Below, one piece after another: positions 38,178-45,637 of a stretch of DNA of 64,000 nucleotides. Where the stretch lies: positions 1 to 64,000 of the forward strand of contig NZ_JAFBEG010000011.1 of NCBI RefSeq assembly GCF_016908635.1, written 5' to 3'. Origin of the DNA: Sporohalobacter salinus (GTDB lineage Bacteria; Bacillota; Halanaerobiia; Halobacteroidales; Acetohalobiaceae). The stretch's first letter is position 1; every line of letters starts with the position of its first letter. A program made the position numbers and the translations under genes. The notes below the pieces were generated by a model. It saw only the letters and a program-made list of their open reading frames with translations. It did not search any database and had not been told where the DNA came from.

Positions 38178-38206
38178 TTGACATATTTTAGTCTATTGAA
38201 TATAAT
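38178..38206 (+). promoter_or_regulatory. Consensus promoter before HD-GYP leader
   Basis: A perfect TTGACA (38178-38183), 17-nt spacer and TATAAT (38201-38206). The downstream gene starts about 305 nt later, so the transcript has a long leader. Confidence 0.85.
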
Positions 38207-38212
38207 AAAATG

Positions 38213-38511
38213 AAAATCATTTTTGATTTGTTAATTAATTTGATATTTATTGGCGAAATTTTTATAAAATGATTGAGAATAATTCTTAAAAGAATAAAGA
38301 AAGTTTTTTTAATATCAAATGATAATACTTCTCAATCAAATTAGAAAATTAAAGTATTTATGAGAATATTTAAAATGGTTGGTTAAATTAAGAGATATAA
38401 AATTACTTATGATTGTAATTGTGAAAAACGCAGTGAAATTTGAATATGTAAATATGATTTTATGTTAGAAGGAATTGAGGTTTATTTTATAAGTAAGAGG
38501 TGGGATGTATA
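38213..38511 (+). promoter_or_regulatory. Long structured 5' leader of the HD-GYP gene
   Basis: A gene-free stretch of about 300 nt. Two competing stems can be drawn: AATCATTTT (38215-38223) with AAAATGATT (38266-38274), and TGATTGAGAA (38270-38279) with TTCTCAATCA (38329-38338). They share TGATT and so exclude one another. A small hairpin ATTCTT/AAGAAT lies inside the second. I do not see the conserved bases of c-di-GMP-I, c-di-GMP-II or other riboswitches I know. The region is very AT-rich, so chance pairing is possible. Confidence 0.45.
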
Positions 38512-39201
38512 ATGATTTCTAAAAATTTAAATATACATGATGTAATTGAAATTTTAATAACTACTTTGAATGTCAGAGATAATTATACCTTTCAACATTC
38601 TTGGAGAGTAGCTGAATTAGCTACAATGATTGCTCAAGAGATGAATTTAACTAATGAAGTAGTTGAACGAGTTCATCAGGCAGCTCATTTACATGATATC
38701 GGTAAAATTGGTGTTTCAGATAATATATTAAATAAACCTGGGAAATTAACTGAAGATGAGGTAAAAGAAATGCAAAAGCATCCAACTATTGGCTATAATA
38801 TATTGAAAAAAGTGTCAATGTTTAAATCGATATCTACTATTGTTCTGTATCATCATGAACGATATGATGGATTAGGTTATCCTGAAGGATTAAAGGGGGA
38901 AGAAATTCCACTTGAATCTAGAATAATTACAGTAGCAGATGCTTTTGATGCTATAACATCTAATAGGAGTTATCGTCAAGCTCAAAGTTATGATTATGCA
39001 TATGATGAGATAAATGATCATGTTAATGAACAATTTTGTCCTGTGGTAGTAAAATATTTTAATAAAGTTTTTGATTTAATATCTAGTTTTTTAGAAAAAA
39101 ATGAAATAGAGATAAAAGATAATTCTATCTCTAATTATAGAATAGAAAATATTAATCATAATGAGTTAATCCATTCAAAAAAGGTTGGAAATAATAATTA
39201 A
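38512..39201 (+). CDS. HD-GYP domain phosphodiesterase-like protein
   Basis: 229 aa, a stand-alone HD-GYP domain. The metal-binding HD is in HLHDIGKIGVS, with the further conserved QKHPTIGYNIL, HHERYDGLGYPEGLKG (the GYP motif) and ADAFDAITSNRSYRQA. Members hydrolyse cyclic di-GMP or related cyclic dinucleotides. There is no receiver, PAS or membrane domain, and the hydrophilic C-terminal tail (about 190-229) is not conserved-looking. Start ATG 38512 with SD AGAGGTGGG is preferred to the in-frame GTG 38500, which overlaps the SD. Monocistronic behind a long leader. Confidence 0.88.
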   Translation: MISKNLNIHDVIEILITTLNVRDNYTFQHSWRVAELATMIAQEMNLTNEVVERVHQAAHLHDIGKIGVSDNILNKPGKLTEDEVKEMQKHPTIGYNILKKVSMFKSISTIVLYHHERYDGLGYPEGLKGEEIPLESRIITVADAFDAITSNRSYRQAQSYDYAYDEINDHVNEQFCPVVVKYFNKVFDLISSFLEKNEIEIKDNSISNYRIENINHNELIHSKKVGNNN

Positions 39202-39313
39202 ATTATAAATTTGTAATTTTTGGTATTTAAAATGTTATAAACTGCAGTTTTCTTAAGTAATATTTTTTGATATAATAAGGTTTAGTATTTATTGTTTGAA
39301 GGGAGGAATTGAG

Positions 39314-39610
39314 TTGAGCCAGGAATCAAAGATAGGGAATTCATATAGTGAACACAGTGATGAGTTGATTACTAGATTAAAAAGAATAGAAGGACAGGTA
39401 CGAGGGATTCAACGAATGATTGATGAAGAGAAGTATTGTGTGGATGTTTTAACCCAGATTGCTGCTGTTAAAGCTGCTTTAAATAAAGTAGGAATGACAG
39501 TTTTACGGAATCATACCCATGGTTGTGTAAAACAGGCAGTAGCTGAAAGTGAAAATGGAGAGGAAATCATTGATGAGTTAATGGATGTTATTTCTAAATT
39601 TGCTAACTAA
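39314..39610 (+). CDS. CsoR/FrmR-family metal- or thiol-sensing repressor
   Basis: 98-aa all-helical DNA-binding protein of the DUF156 family. The core LKRIEGQVRGIQRMIDEEKYCVDVL is followed by LRNHTHGCV. The Cys in KYCVDV plus His and Cys in HTHGC match the C-H-C ligand set of copper-sensing CsoR, though persulfide- and formaldehyde-sensing members share part of it. The start is probably TTG 39314 (SD GGGAGG, spacing 6). A TATAAT at 39271-39276 lies upstream without a good -35. The next gene, RseC-like, is 21 nt away, so the pair is probably one operon. Confidence 0.85.
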   Translation: MSQESKIGNSYSEHSDELITRLKRIEGQVRGIQRMIDEEKYCVDVLTQIAAVKAALNKVGMTVLRNHTHGCVKQAVAESENGEEIIDELMDVISKFAN

Positions 39611-39631
39611 AAATTAAGGAGGGGAGGTTTT

Positions 39632-40066
39632 ATGCGGGAATATGCAAAGGTAATTGAAGTTAATGATAATTTGGCTACTGTTAGGATTCAGCGTCATGGT
39701 AGCTGTGATAAATGTGGAAAGTGTGGAGAATCTAATGATATAGAGGTAGAGGCTAAGAATTCTATTGGAGCTAAAGAAGGAGATTTAGTAACTATTGAAT
39801 TAAGAGATAGTAATGTATTAGGAGCTGCTTTAGTAGTTTATCTTTTGCCTTTGATTAATTTATTTATTGGTTATTTTATAGGGCAGTGGTTTAGTGGAAA
39901 TTATGGATTTGGAAATAGTGATCTAATAGGGGCTTTATCTGGAATTTCATTTTTAATTATATCTTTATTTTTTGCTCGTAAATATGGGGAGATTAATAAT
40001 TCTAAAGGAAAGTATCAACCTGAAATTAAAAGAACTGTTGATCCTACATCGGAAAACTTAACTTAA
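39632..40066 (+). CDS. RseC/MucC-family (SoxR-reducing system) membrane protein
   Basis: 144 aa. A soluble N-terminal segment (about 1-62) has a Cys cluster CDKCGKC typical of RseC proteins, followed by two membrane helices (about 68-90 and 100-120) and a basic tail. RseC relatives accompany Rnf or Rsx electron-transport complexes; no rnf gene is in the window. SD AAGGAGGGGAGG with ATG start. Pairing with a CsoR-type thiol/metal sensor is unusual and suggests redox or metal control (inference). Confidence 0.85.
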   Translation: MREYAKVIEVNDNLATVRIQRHGSCDKCGKCGESNDIEVEAKNSIGAKEGDLVTIELRDSNVLGAALVVYLLPLINLFIGYFIGQWFSGNYGFGNSDLIGALSGISFLIISLFFARKYGEINNSKGKYQPEIKRTVDPTSENLT

Positions 40067-40070
40067 ATTA

Positions 40071-40099
40071 TTGATCTTTGGTTAAAAATAAAATATAAT
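40071..40099 (+). promoter_or_regulatory. Promoter of hydG
   Basis: TTGATC (40071-40076), a 17-nt spacer and TATAAT (40094-40099). Transcription would begin near 40106, about 233 nt before hydG. Confidence 0.75.
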
Positions 40100-40265
40100 T
40101 ATAATGAAGAAGAGTAAGTTATTAAAAATATGTTATTATTAGTATCTCACATAATGTATCCTAATAAATTGGGACTTTTTAGTCCGGATTTAGAGGGATT
40201 AGAGATAGTAGTTTAATATTCTAAGTGAGAGGAGAGATCTAATCACTCGGAGGAAGGAGGTATAG

Positions 40266-40313
40266 ATGATTATGGCTTATCCTTGGGGGATAAGTCTTTT
40301 TATTTTAAATTAA
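40266..40313 (+). CDS. Candidate 15-codon leader ORF overlapping the hydG terminator
   Basis: ATG 40266 follows a perfect SD AAGGAGG (40254-40260) at 5 nt spacing and encodes MIMAYPWGISLFILN, stopping at TAA 40311-40313. The terminator hairpin at 40274-40296 lies inside it, so ribosomes initiating here would block the hairpin. It ends 25 nt before hydG. It contains one Tyr, the substrate amino acid of HydG, though a single codon is weak evidence for sensing. Not proven to be translated. Confidence 0.5.
   Translation: MIMAYPWGISLFILN
40274..40306 (+). terminator. Intrinsic terminator (attenuator) in the hydG leader
   Basis: GGCTTATCC (40274-40282) pairs with GGATAAGTC (40288-40296), one G-U pair, loop TTGGG, followed by TTTTTATTTT. 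It lies between the hydG promoter and hydG. Confidence 0.85.
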
Positions 40314-40338
40314 AAAAATCACAAAGGGGTGAGTTAAA

Positions 40339-41727
40339 GTGGCTACTAAAGATTTTATTGATGATGAAAAATTAGAGGAAATTTTAAATGATGCAGAACC
40401 AACAGAGGCTGAAATTGAAAGGATTATTGAAAAGTCATTGAATAAACAGAGATTAAGTTTAGAAGAGACAGCAACTTTATTACAGGCTGAAAAGCCGGAA
40501 TGGATTGAGAAAATATATGATGGCGCAAGAAAAATAAAGGAAAAGATTTATGGTGATCGTGTAGTATTATTTGCTCCTTTATATATTGGGAATAAATGTA
40601 TTAATGATTGTACCTATTGTGGTTTTAAAAAATCTAATGAAGATGCTGAACGTCATACTCTAAGTGAAAAAGAAATTAGACAACAGATTAAAGCTATGGA
40701 AAGCCAAGGTCAAAAAAGATCGATTTTAGTTTATGGTTCTCATCCAGATTATGATGCTGATTTTATGGCTGATACAGTTAAGACTGTTTATGATACTACA
40801 GAAGATAATGGGGAGATTAGACGAGTTAATATTAATGCTAAACCGTTAGACGTAGAAGGGTATAAGAAATTAAAAGAAGTAGGAATTGGAACTTATCAAA
40901 TTTTTCAAGAAACATATCATCACGAAACTTATCAAAAAGTACATCCTAGTGGGCCTAAATCAGATTTTGAATGGCGTTTAACAGGCTTAGACCGGGCGAT
41001 GGAAGCTGGCATTGATGATTTAGGAATTGGAGTTTTATTTGGGTTATACGATTGGAAGTATGAAGTTTTAGGTCTATTAGAGCATGCAATTCATTTCGAA
41101 GATAAATTTGGTGTTGGACCTCATACAGTTTCTTTTCCTCGCATTAAAGATGCAAGTAATATTGACATTAGTGATGAATATGAAGTTGATGATGAAGAGT
41201 TTAAACGTTTAGTAGCTATTTTGAGATTAGCTATACCATATACTGGTATGATTTTGACAGCACGTGAAGATGCAGAATTGAGAGATGAAGTAATGCAGTT
41301 TGGAATTTCTCAAATTGATGCGGGAACAAGAATTGAGATGGAAGGTTATACACATGCAGATGAAGAACAAGAATTAGATAAGGAACAATTTGAAATTGGA
41401 GATACCCGTTCTTTAGAGGAAGTTATGTATGAGTTAGTAAGAGATGGCTACGTGCCTTCATTTTGTACTGCTTGTTATCGTTTAGGAAGAACAGGAGAAC
41501 ATTTTATGGAGTTTGCTAAACCAGGATTTATTAAGCGCTATTGTACTCCTAATGCTCTCTTAACTTTTAAGGAGTATTTAGAGGATTACGCTTCTCAGCG
41601 AATTAAGGATGAGGGTAAAAAATTAATTCAACAACAAATTGCTAATATTGAAAATGAAGATATTAAAACAGAATTAATTGAGAAATTGGAGCGAGTAAAA
41701 GATGGCGAACGAGACTTATATTTTTAA
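40339..41727 (+). CDS. hydG: [FeFe]-hydrogenase H-cluster maturase HydG
   Basis: Radical SAM enzyme (462 aa) that cleaves tyrosine to p-cresol and supplies the CO and CN ligands of the H-cluster. The radical-SAM motif CINDCTYCGF (about 90, Cx3Cx2C) binds one [4Fe-4S]; the C-terminal motif CTACYRLGRTG (about 377) and the following FAKPGFIKRYC hold the second, HydG-specific cluster site. This separates it from ThiH. SD AAAGGGGTGAG; the start is GTG 40339. hydE and hydF are not adjacent. A regulated leader precedes it and a small gene overlaps its end. Confidence 0.95.
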   Translation: MATKDFIDDEKLEEILNDAEPTEAEIERIIEKSLNKQRLSLEETATLLQAEKPEWIEKIYDGARKIKEKIYGDRVVLFAPLYIGNKCINDCTYCGFKKSNEDAERHTLSEKEIRQQIKAMESQGQKRSILVYGSHPDYDADFMADTVKTVYDTTEDNGEIRRVNINAKPLDVEGYKKLKEVGIGTYQIFQETYHHETYQKVHPSGPKSDFEWRLTGLDRAMEAGIDDLGIGVLFGLYDWKYEVLGLLEHAIHFEDKFGVGPHTVSFPRIKDASNIDISDEYEVDDEEFKRLVAILRLAIPYTGMILTAREDAELRDEVMQFGISQIDAGTRIEMEGYTHADEEQELDKEQFEIGDTRSLEEVMYELVRDGYVPSFCTACYRLGRTGEHFMEFAKPGFIKRYCTPNALLTFKEYLEDYASQRIKDEGKKLIQQQIANIENEDIKTELIEKLERVKDGERDLYF

Positions 41728-41947
41728 AGAACAAGCCGAGGAAATAATAGACGAAAAAGAGATGAAAATTTGGTTAACAAAGAAGCAAGGTAAACGGATA
41801 GAATATCTATTTAAGTTAGGAAAGGAGCAGTTTGATCCTCCTCAAAAGATAGCTGAGAGTAAAGAATATATTCTCTTTGGTCAGAATATAAATAGAGACC
41901 AAAATGGAAAACTAAAAGAGTTATTTATGAAATATATTCAAGGATAA
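41702..41947 (+). CDS. Small unknown protein overlapping the end of hydG
   Basis: I do not recognise this 81-aa protein. It is charged and soluble, with segments KIWLTKKQGKRIEYLFKLG and ESKEYILFGQNINRD, and has no Cys or membrane segment. The ATG lies 26 nt inside hydG in another frame, with GGAG (41688-41691) about 10 nt before it, so translation would be coupled to HydG. It does not resemble the short ACT-domain TM1266-type regulator often found near hydrogenase maturases. A terminator follows 35 nt later. A role linked to H-cluster maturation is possible by context only. Confidence 0.65.
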   Translation: MANETYIFKEQAEEIIDEKEMKIWLTKKQGKRIEYLFKLGKEQFDPPQKIAESKEYILFGQNINRDQNGKLKELFMKYIQG

Positions 41948-41981
41948 GAAATTATGATTTCAACTGCATATTTTATTTTCT

Positions 41982-42021
41982 AAAAGTGTCAGGTAATACC
42001 TGAGGCTTTTCTTATTTTTTT
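41982..42021 (+). terminator. Intrinsic terminator of the hydG operon
   Basis: AAAAG...TCAGGT (41982-41994) pairs with ACCTGA...CTTTT (41998-42010), followed by a long T tract. Confidence 0.85.
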
Positions 42022-42128
42022 GGAATTATTTTCTTTGTTAATTAATAACAAGGGAATAAATTCTTTTTTATAGAAGTAAATATAAAAAGCAAATTATTTA
42101 TTTTATAGAATTAATGGAGGGAAAACAA

Positions 42129-42929
42129 ATGGAATATAAGTTATTAGCGATAGATGTTGATGATACTTTATTGTCTGATGAATTAGTTTTATCTTCACGG
42201 GTAAAAAATAAAATAAGAAAAGCTGTTGAAGCCAATGTGCTGGTTACTATAGCTACGGGGAGAATGTATTCTTCTGCTTTGCCATATGCTAAGCAGTTAG
42301 AGCTTGGGTTGCCGCTTATTACATATAATGGTGCTTTAATCAAGGAAGCTATTTCAGGTGAAGTAATAGATCATCAGCCGATACCAGTAGAGTTAGCTCA
42401 AGAGATAGGAGCTTTGGCCGATAGAGAGGACTGGCATTTGAATCTTTATATAAATGATAAGTTATATGTTACTAAATCAGGGCCAACAGTAGAAAAGTAT
42501 GAAGAAATTTCTGGTATGAGAGCTACTTTGGTTGAAGAAGAAATAACAGATTTTTTGGTTCAGTCTCCTACGAAATTGTTGATTATAGGTTCTAGTCCAG
42601 CTCAGACAGAGGGGATTTTAACTAGAATAAGTGATGAATTTGGAGATGATTTAAGTATTACTCAATCTAAGTCTACTTTTGTAGAGATTATGCAACAGGA
42701 TGTATCTAAAGGAGTAGCCTTAAAGCATTTAGCAAAAAAATTTGATATTAAAAGAAATGAAGTTATTGCTATTGGTGATAGTTTGAATGATTTAGAGATG
42801 ATTGAATATGCAGGATTAGGAGTAGCAGTAGCTAATGGAGCAGATGAGTTGAAGGAAAGATCTGATTATGTAACTGAGTCCAATGAAGAGGATGGGGTAG
42901 CAGGTGTAATTGACAAATTTATATTGTAA
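42129..42929 (+). CDS. Cof-type HAD-superfamily phosphatase
   Basis: About 266-aa haloacid dehalogenase hydrolase of the Cof/IIB class. Motif I is AIDVDDTLLSDE (nucleophile and acid Asp), motif II TIATGRMYSSA, a C2b cap (about 80-185), and motifs III/IV near KGVALKHLAKKF and IGDSLNDLEMIEYAG. It probably dephosphorylates sugar phosphates or flavin/pyridoxal phosphates; the substrate is not predictable. Start ATG 42129, SD GGAGGG at 8 nt; an upstream in-frame ATG at 42114 overlaps the SD region. Confidence 0.9.
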   Translation: MEYKLLAIDVDDTLLSDELVLSSRVKNKIRKAVEANVLVTIATGRMYSSALPYAKQLELGLPLITYNGALIKEAISGEVIDHQPIPVELAQEIGALADREDWHLNLYINDKLYVTKSGPTVEKYEEISGMRATLVEEEITDFLVQSPTKLLIIGSSPAQTEGILTRISDEFGDDLSITQSKSTFVEIMQQDVSKGVALKHLAKKFDIKRNEVIAIGDSLNDLEMIEYAGLGVAVANGADELKERSDYVTESNEEDGVAGVIDKFIL

Positions 42930-42951
42930 CTTCGAATAAAAGGAGGTAATT

Positions 42952-43983
42952 ATGAGGGATCTTATCAGGAAATTACCCAAGGTAGAGTTGCATCTTCATT
43001 TAGATGGATCTTTGCGGGGCAGAACTGTATTGGAGTTAGCAGAAAATAGAGGTCTTGAATTACCAACTTATAGTTTAGAAGAATTAATGGAGTATTTGCA
43101 GGTGAATGATAATTGTAATAGTCTAGCAGAGTACCTAGAGAAGTTTGAATTACCATTAAAAATAATGCAGACTAAGGAGGCTTTGACTAGAGTTACTTAT
43201 GAATTAATTGAAGATGCGGCCCTAGAGAATATAAAGTATCTAGAGATTAGATTTGCTCCTTTATTATCAACTGAAAAACTAAATGCTGAGGAGGTGATGA
43301 AAGCAGTATTAGCAGGGATAGAGCAAGGAGAGAGTGATTATGATCTGCAGGCTAATCTTATTCTCTGTTGTATGCGACATCAGGATCCTAGCAAAAGTAT
43401 TGAAGTTGCCCAATTGGCTATTGAATATTTAGATCAAGGAGTAGTTGGTTTGGATTTAGCTGGAGATGAAGCAAATTTTCCTCCGGAAGAACATGAAGAG
43501 GCATTCAAATTAGCTACAGAAGCAGGACTTCATCGTACAGTTCATGCAGGAGAAGTAGCAGGAGCTGAAAGCGTAAAAAAGGCTATTGATTATTTAAATG
43601 CAGAACGAATTGGCCATGGTATTAGGAGTAATGAAGACAAAGAAACTTTAGAAACAGTTAAAGAATCAGGCGTAACGTTAGAAGTTTGTCCTACTAGTAA
43701 TCTTCATACAAATGTTATAACGAATTTAGTCCAACATCCGATTAGAGAATATTATGAACTTGGTATTCCGGTAACTGTGAGTACAGATAATCGTACAGTT
43801 TCTGATTTAACTTTAAGTCAAGAATATTTGCTGTTATATGAAAAATTAGGATTTTCATTAACTGATATTTGGAACCTAATTTCGAGTGGAATAAAAGCAT
43901 CTTTTATTACTAAAGAAGAAAAAGAAAAGTTGATAGTTAATTTTAAGGATGAGTTTAAAAATATAACTGATTATTCTTTGTAA
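42952..43983 (+). CDS. add: Adenosine deaminase
   Basis: Zn-dependent purine-salvage enzyme (343 aa) converting adenosine to inosine. Zinc ligands and catalytic residues are seen in KVELHLHLDGSLRG (about 9-22), the HAGE motif (TVHAGEVAG), the His of ERIGHGIR and the Asp pair region in VSTDNRTVS. Length is typical. ATG start behind AAAGGAGG, 22 nt after the HAD gene. Adenine deaminase-like members share the fold, but the motifs fit adenosine deaminase. Confidence 0.92.
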   Translation: MRDLIRKLPKVELHLHLDGSLRGRTVLELAENRGLELPTYSLEELMEYLQVNDNCNSLAEYLEKFELPLKIMQTKEALTRVTYELIEDAALENIKYLEIRFAPLLSTEKLNAEEVMKAVLAGIEQGESDYDLQANLILCCMRHQDPSKSIEVAQLAIEYLDQGVVGLDLAGDEANFPPEEHEEAFKLATEAGLHRTVHAGEVAGAESVKKAIDYLNAERIGHGIRSNEDKETLETVKESGVTLEVCPTSNLHTNVITNLVQHPIREYYELGIPVTVSTDNRTVSDLTLSQEYLLLYEKLGFSLTDIWNLISSGIKASFITKEEKEKLIVNFKDEFKNITDYSL

Positions 43984-44114
43984 AAAGTGTTTAGTGAGCA
44001 GTTATGGAATTAAAAGGAGAAGAATTAGGGTGATTTTTAGTTTTATAACATAATTTTTTCTAATTTGAGGTATAATACATAGAGTACAATCTGTATAATA
44101 GGGAGGTTGAAATA

Positions 44115-45515
44115 ATGGCAATTGAATTTGGAACTGATGGTTGGAGAGCAGTTATAGCCGAGGAATTTACCTTTGGTAATTTAGAGATAGTAGTGCAAGC
44201 AATAGCTAACTATCTGCAGAATAATGATCAAACAGAAGAAGGAATATTTATTGGATATGATAATCGCTTTTTAGCTGAAGAGTTTGCCCAGACAGCGGCA
44301 GAAGTTTTAACAGCTAATGGTATTCAAGCTATAATAGCAGAAGAAAATCTACCGACGCCAGTAACTGCTTTTGCTATTCGAGATGAAGGATTAGATGGAG
44401 CATTAATGTTAACAGCTAGCCATAATCCAGCTCCATATCAAGGAATTAAGTTTATCCCTGATTATGCTGGGCCAGCATTACCTGAGATTACTGACCAGAT
44501 TGAAGAAGAAGTGGCTAAAGTACAGGAAAGTGGTGAGATATATAACTGTGAGTCAGAAGAAACAGATAAGATTAAGGAGTTTAATCCTAAATCTAATTAC
44601 TTACAGCATTTAAAAGATTTAATTAATTTTTCTGATCAAAGTTTAAAGATTTTAACTGATCCCATGTATGGACCAGGTGCTGGGTACTTGACTGATATTT
44701 TTGCTGATACAGAAGTTGAGGTTGAAGAAATTAATGATTATCGTGATCCGCTTTTCGGCAGTGGAATGCCGGAACCAACAGAGGAAGAATTACCTGAGTT
44801 AATTGATAGAGTTAAGACGGAGGATTATGACTTAGGATTTGCATTAGATGGCGATGCAGATCGCTTTGGTATCATTACTGAAAATGGAAAGTATTTAAGT
44901 CCTAATCAGGTATTATTTTTGTTATTGGATCATTTAGTTGAAAGTAAGGAGGAAACAGGAGGAGTAGTTAGGACTGTCGCTACTACTCATATGTTAGATA
45001 AAATAGCTAAAGAACACGATTTAGAAATTTTTGAGACTCCTGTTGGATTCAAGTATGTTGGTGAATTGATGTTAGAAGAGGATATAATTATAGGTGGTGA
45101 AGAGAGCGGAGGTTTAAGTATTAAAGGACATATACCTGAAAAAGATGGACTATTGGCTTGTGCTTTGATGGCGGAAATGGTAATGGATAGAGAAAAGAAG
45201 TTATCGGTAATCTTAAAGGAAGTAGAAAAAAAGTACGGAAAATTAATTAGTGAAAGATTGGATATAGAATGTGGTTCAGAAGAAAAGTCGAAGGTTTTAG
45301 AGCGAATTGAAAATTTTGACCTTAATAAAATTGCTGGTTATAAGGTTATTGATAAGATTACTAAAGATGGTATGAAAGTTGTTTTAGAGGATGGTAGCTG
45401 GTGTTTGATGCGTCCTTCAGGAACGGAACCTTTGATTAGAGTCTATGTTGAAACTTCTGATCATGAGTTGATGAAGAAAATTCAGACAGAAGTTAGAGAT
45501 GAATTACAGATTTAG
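44115..45515 (+). CDS. Phosphoglucomutase/phosphomannomutase family protein
   Basis: Alpha-D-phosphohexomutase (466 aa). All four active-site loops are complete: phosphoserine LTASHNPAPYQGIKF (about 96-110), metal loop LDGDADRFGI (about 244), sugar loop GGEESGGLS and the phosphate loop RPSGTEPLIRVY near the C-terminus. It interconverts 1- and 6-phosphates of glucose or mannose, feeding the glucan genes further on. SD GGGAGG with ATG. TATAAT boxes at 44071 and 44094 lie upstream without clear -35 elements. Confidence 0.93.
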   Translation: MAIEFGTDGWRAVIAEEFTFGNLEIVVQAIANYLQNNDQTEEGIFIGYDNRFLAEEFAQTAAEVLTANGIQAIIAEENLPTPVTAFAIRDEGLDGALMLTASHNPAPYQGIKFIPDYAGPALPEITDQIEEEVAKVQESGEIYNCESEETDKIKEFNPKSNYLQHLKDLINFSDQSLKILTDPMYGPGAGYLTDIFADTEVEVEEINDYRDPLFGSGMPEPTEEELPELIDRVKTEDYDLGFALDGDADRFGIITENGKYLSPNQVLFLLLDHLVESKEETGGVVRTVATTHMLDKIAKEHDLEIFETPVGFKYVGELMLEEDIIIGGEESGGLSIKGHIPEKDGLLACALMAEMVMDREKKLSVILKEVEKKYGKLISERLDIECGSEEKSKVLERIENFDLNKIAGYKVIDKITKDGMKVVLEDGSWCLMRPSGTEPLIRVYVETSDHELMKKIQTEVRDELQI

Positions 45516-45532
45516 TTTTTTAATTTAATATT

Positions 45533-45565
45533 AAATCCTCTATCATTATGATAGAGGATTTTTGA
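45533..45565 (+). terminator. Intrinsic terminator after phosphohexomutase
   Basis: AAATCCTCTATCA (45533-45545) pairs with TGATAGAGGATTT (45549-45561), then T. Confidence 0.9.
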
Positions 45566-45637
45566 TTTTGTAGGTTAAAAAGGAGGAAAGTTATAGACTA
45601 GTCTGGAATAATTTATTGAAGGAAGGTAAAAGGGAAT

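Larger units (their letters stand above)
40106..40338 (+). promoter_or_regulatory. Structured leader/attenuator of hydG
   Basis: Nested stems: TATCTC (40143-40148)/GAGATA (40202-40207), ATCC (40158-40161)/GGAT (40196-40199), and hairpin AAATTGGGACT (40166-40176)/AGTCCGGATTT (40181-40191) with a UUUU loop and one G-G mismatch. Competing pairs: TCTCAC (40145-40150)/GTGAGA (40225-40230) and GATTAGA (40197-40203)/TCTAATC (40238-40244). These share bases with the first set, so two folds exclude each other. An intrinsic terminator follows before hydG. No T-box, SAM, TPP, cobalamin or c-di-GMP core is recognisable. Confidence 0.6.

Noticed and set aside
38213-38511. c-di-GMP (GEMM) riboswitch before the HD-GYP gene
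   Set aside because: The conserved GEMM core (CGCACAGGGCAAACC and GCAAAGCC-like segments) is absent.
40106-40338. T-box riboswitch for tyrosine before hydG
   Set aside because: The 5' GAAGAGTAAG is vaguely T-box like, but the obligatory TGG-ACCGCG antiterminator element before the terminator is missing.
44071-44099. Promoter for the phosphohexomutase gene
   Set aside because: Two TATAAT boxes exist but neither has a plausible -35 at 16-18 nt, so I did not list one.
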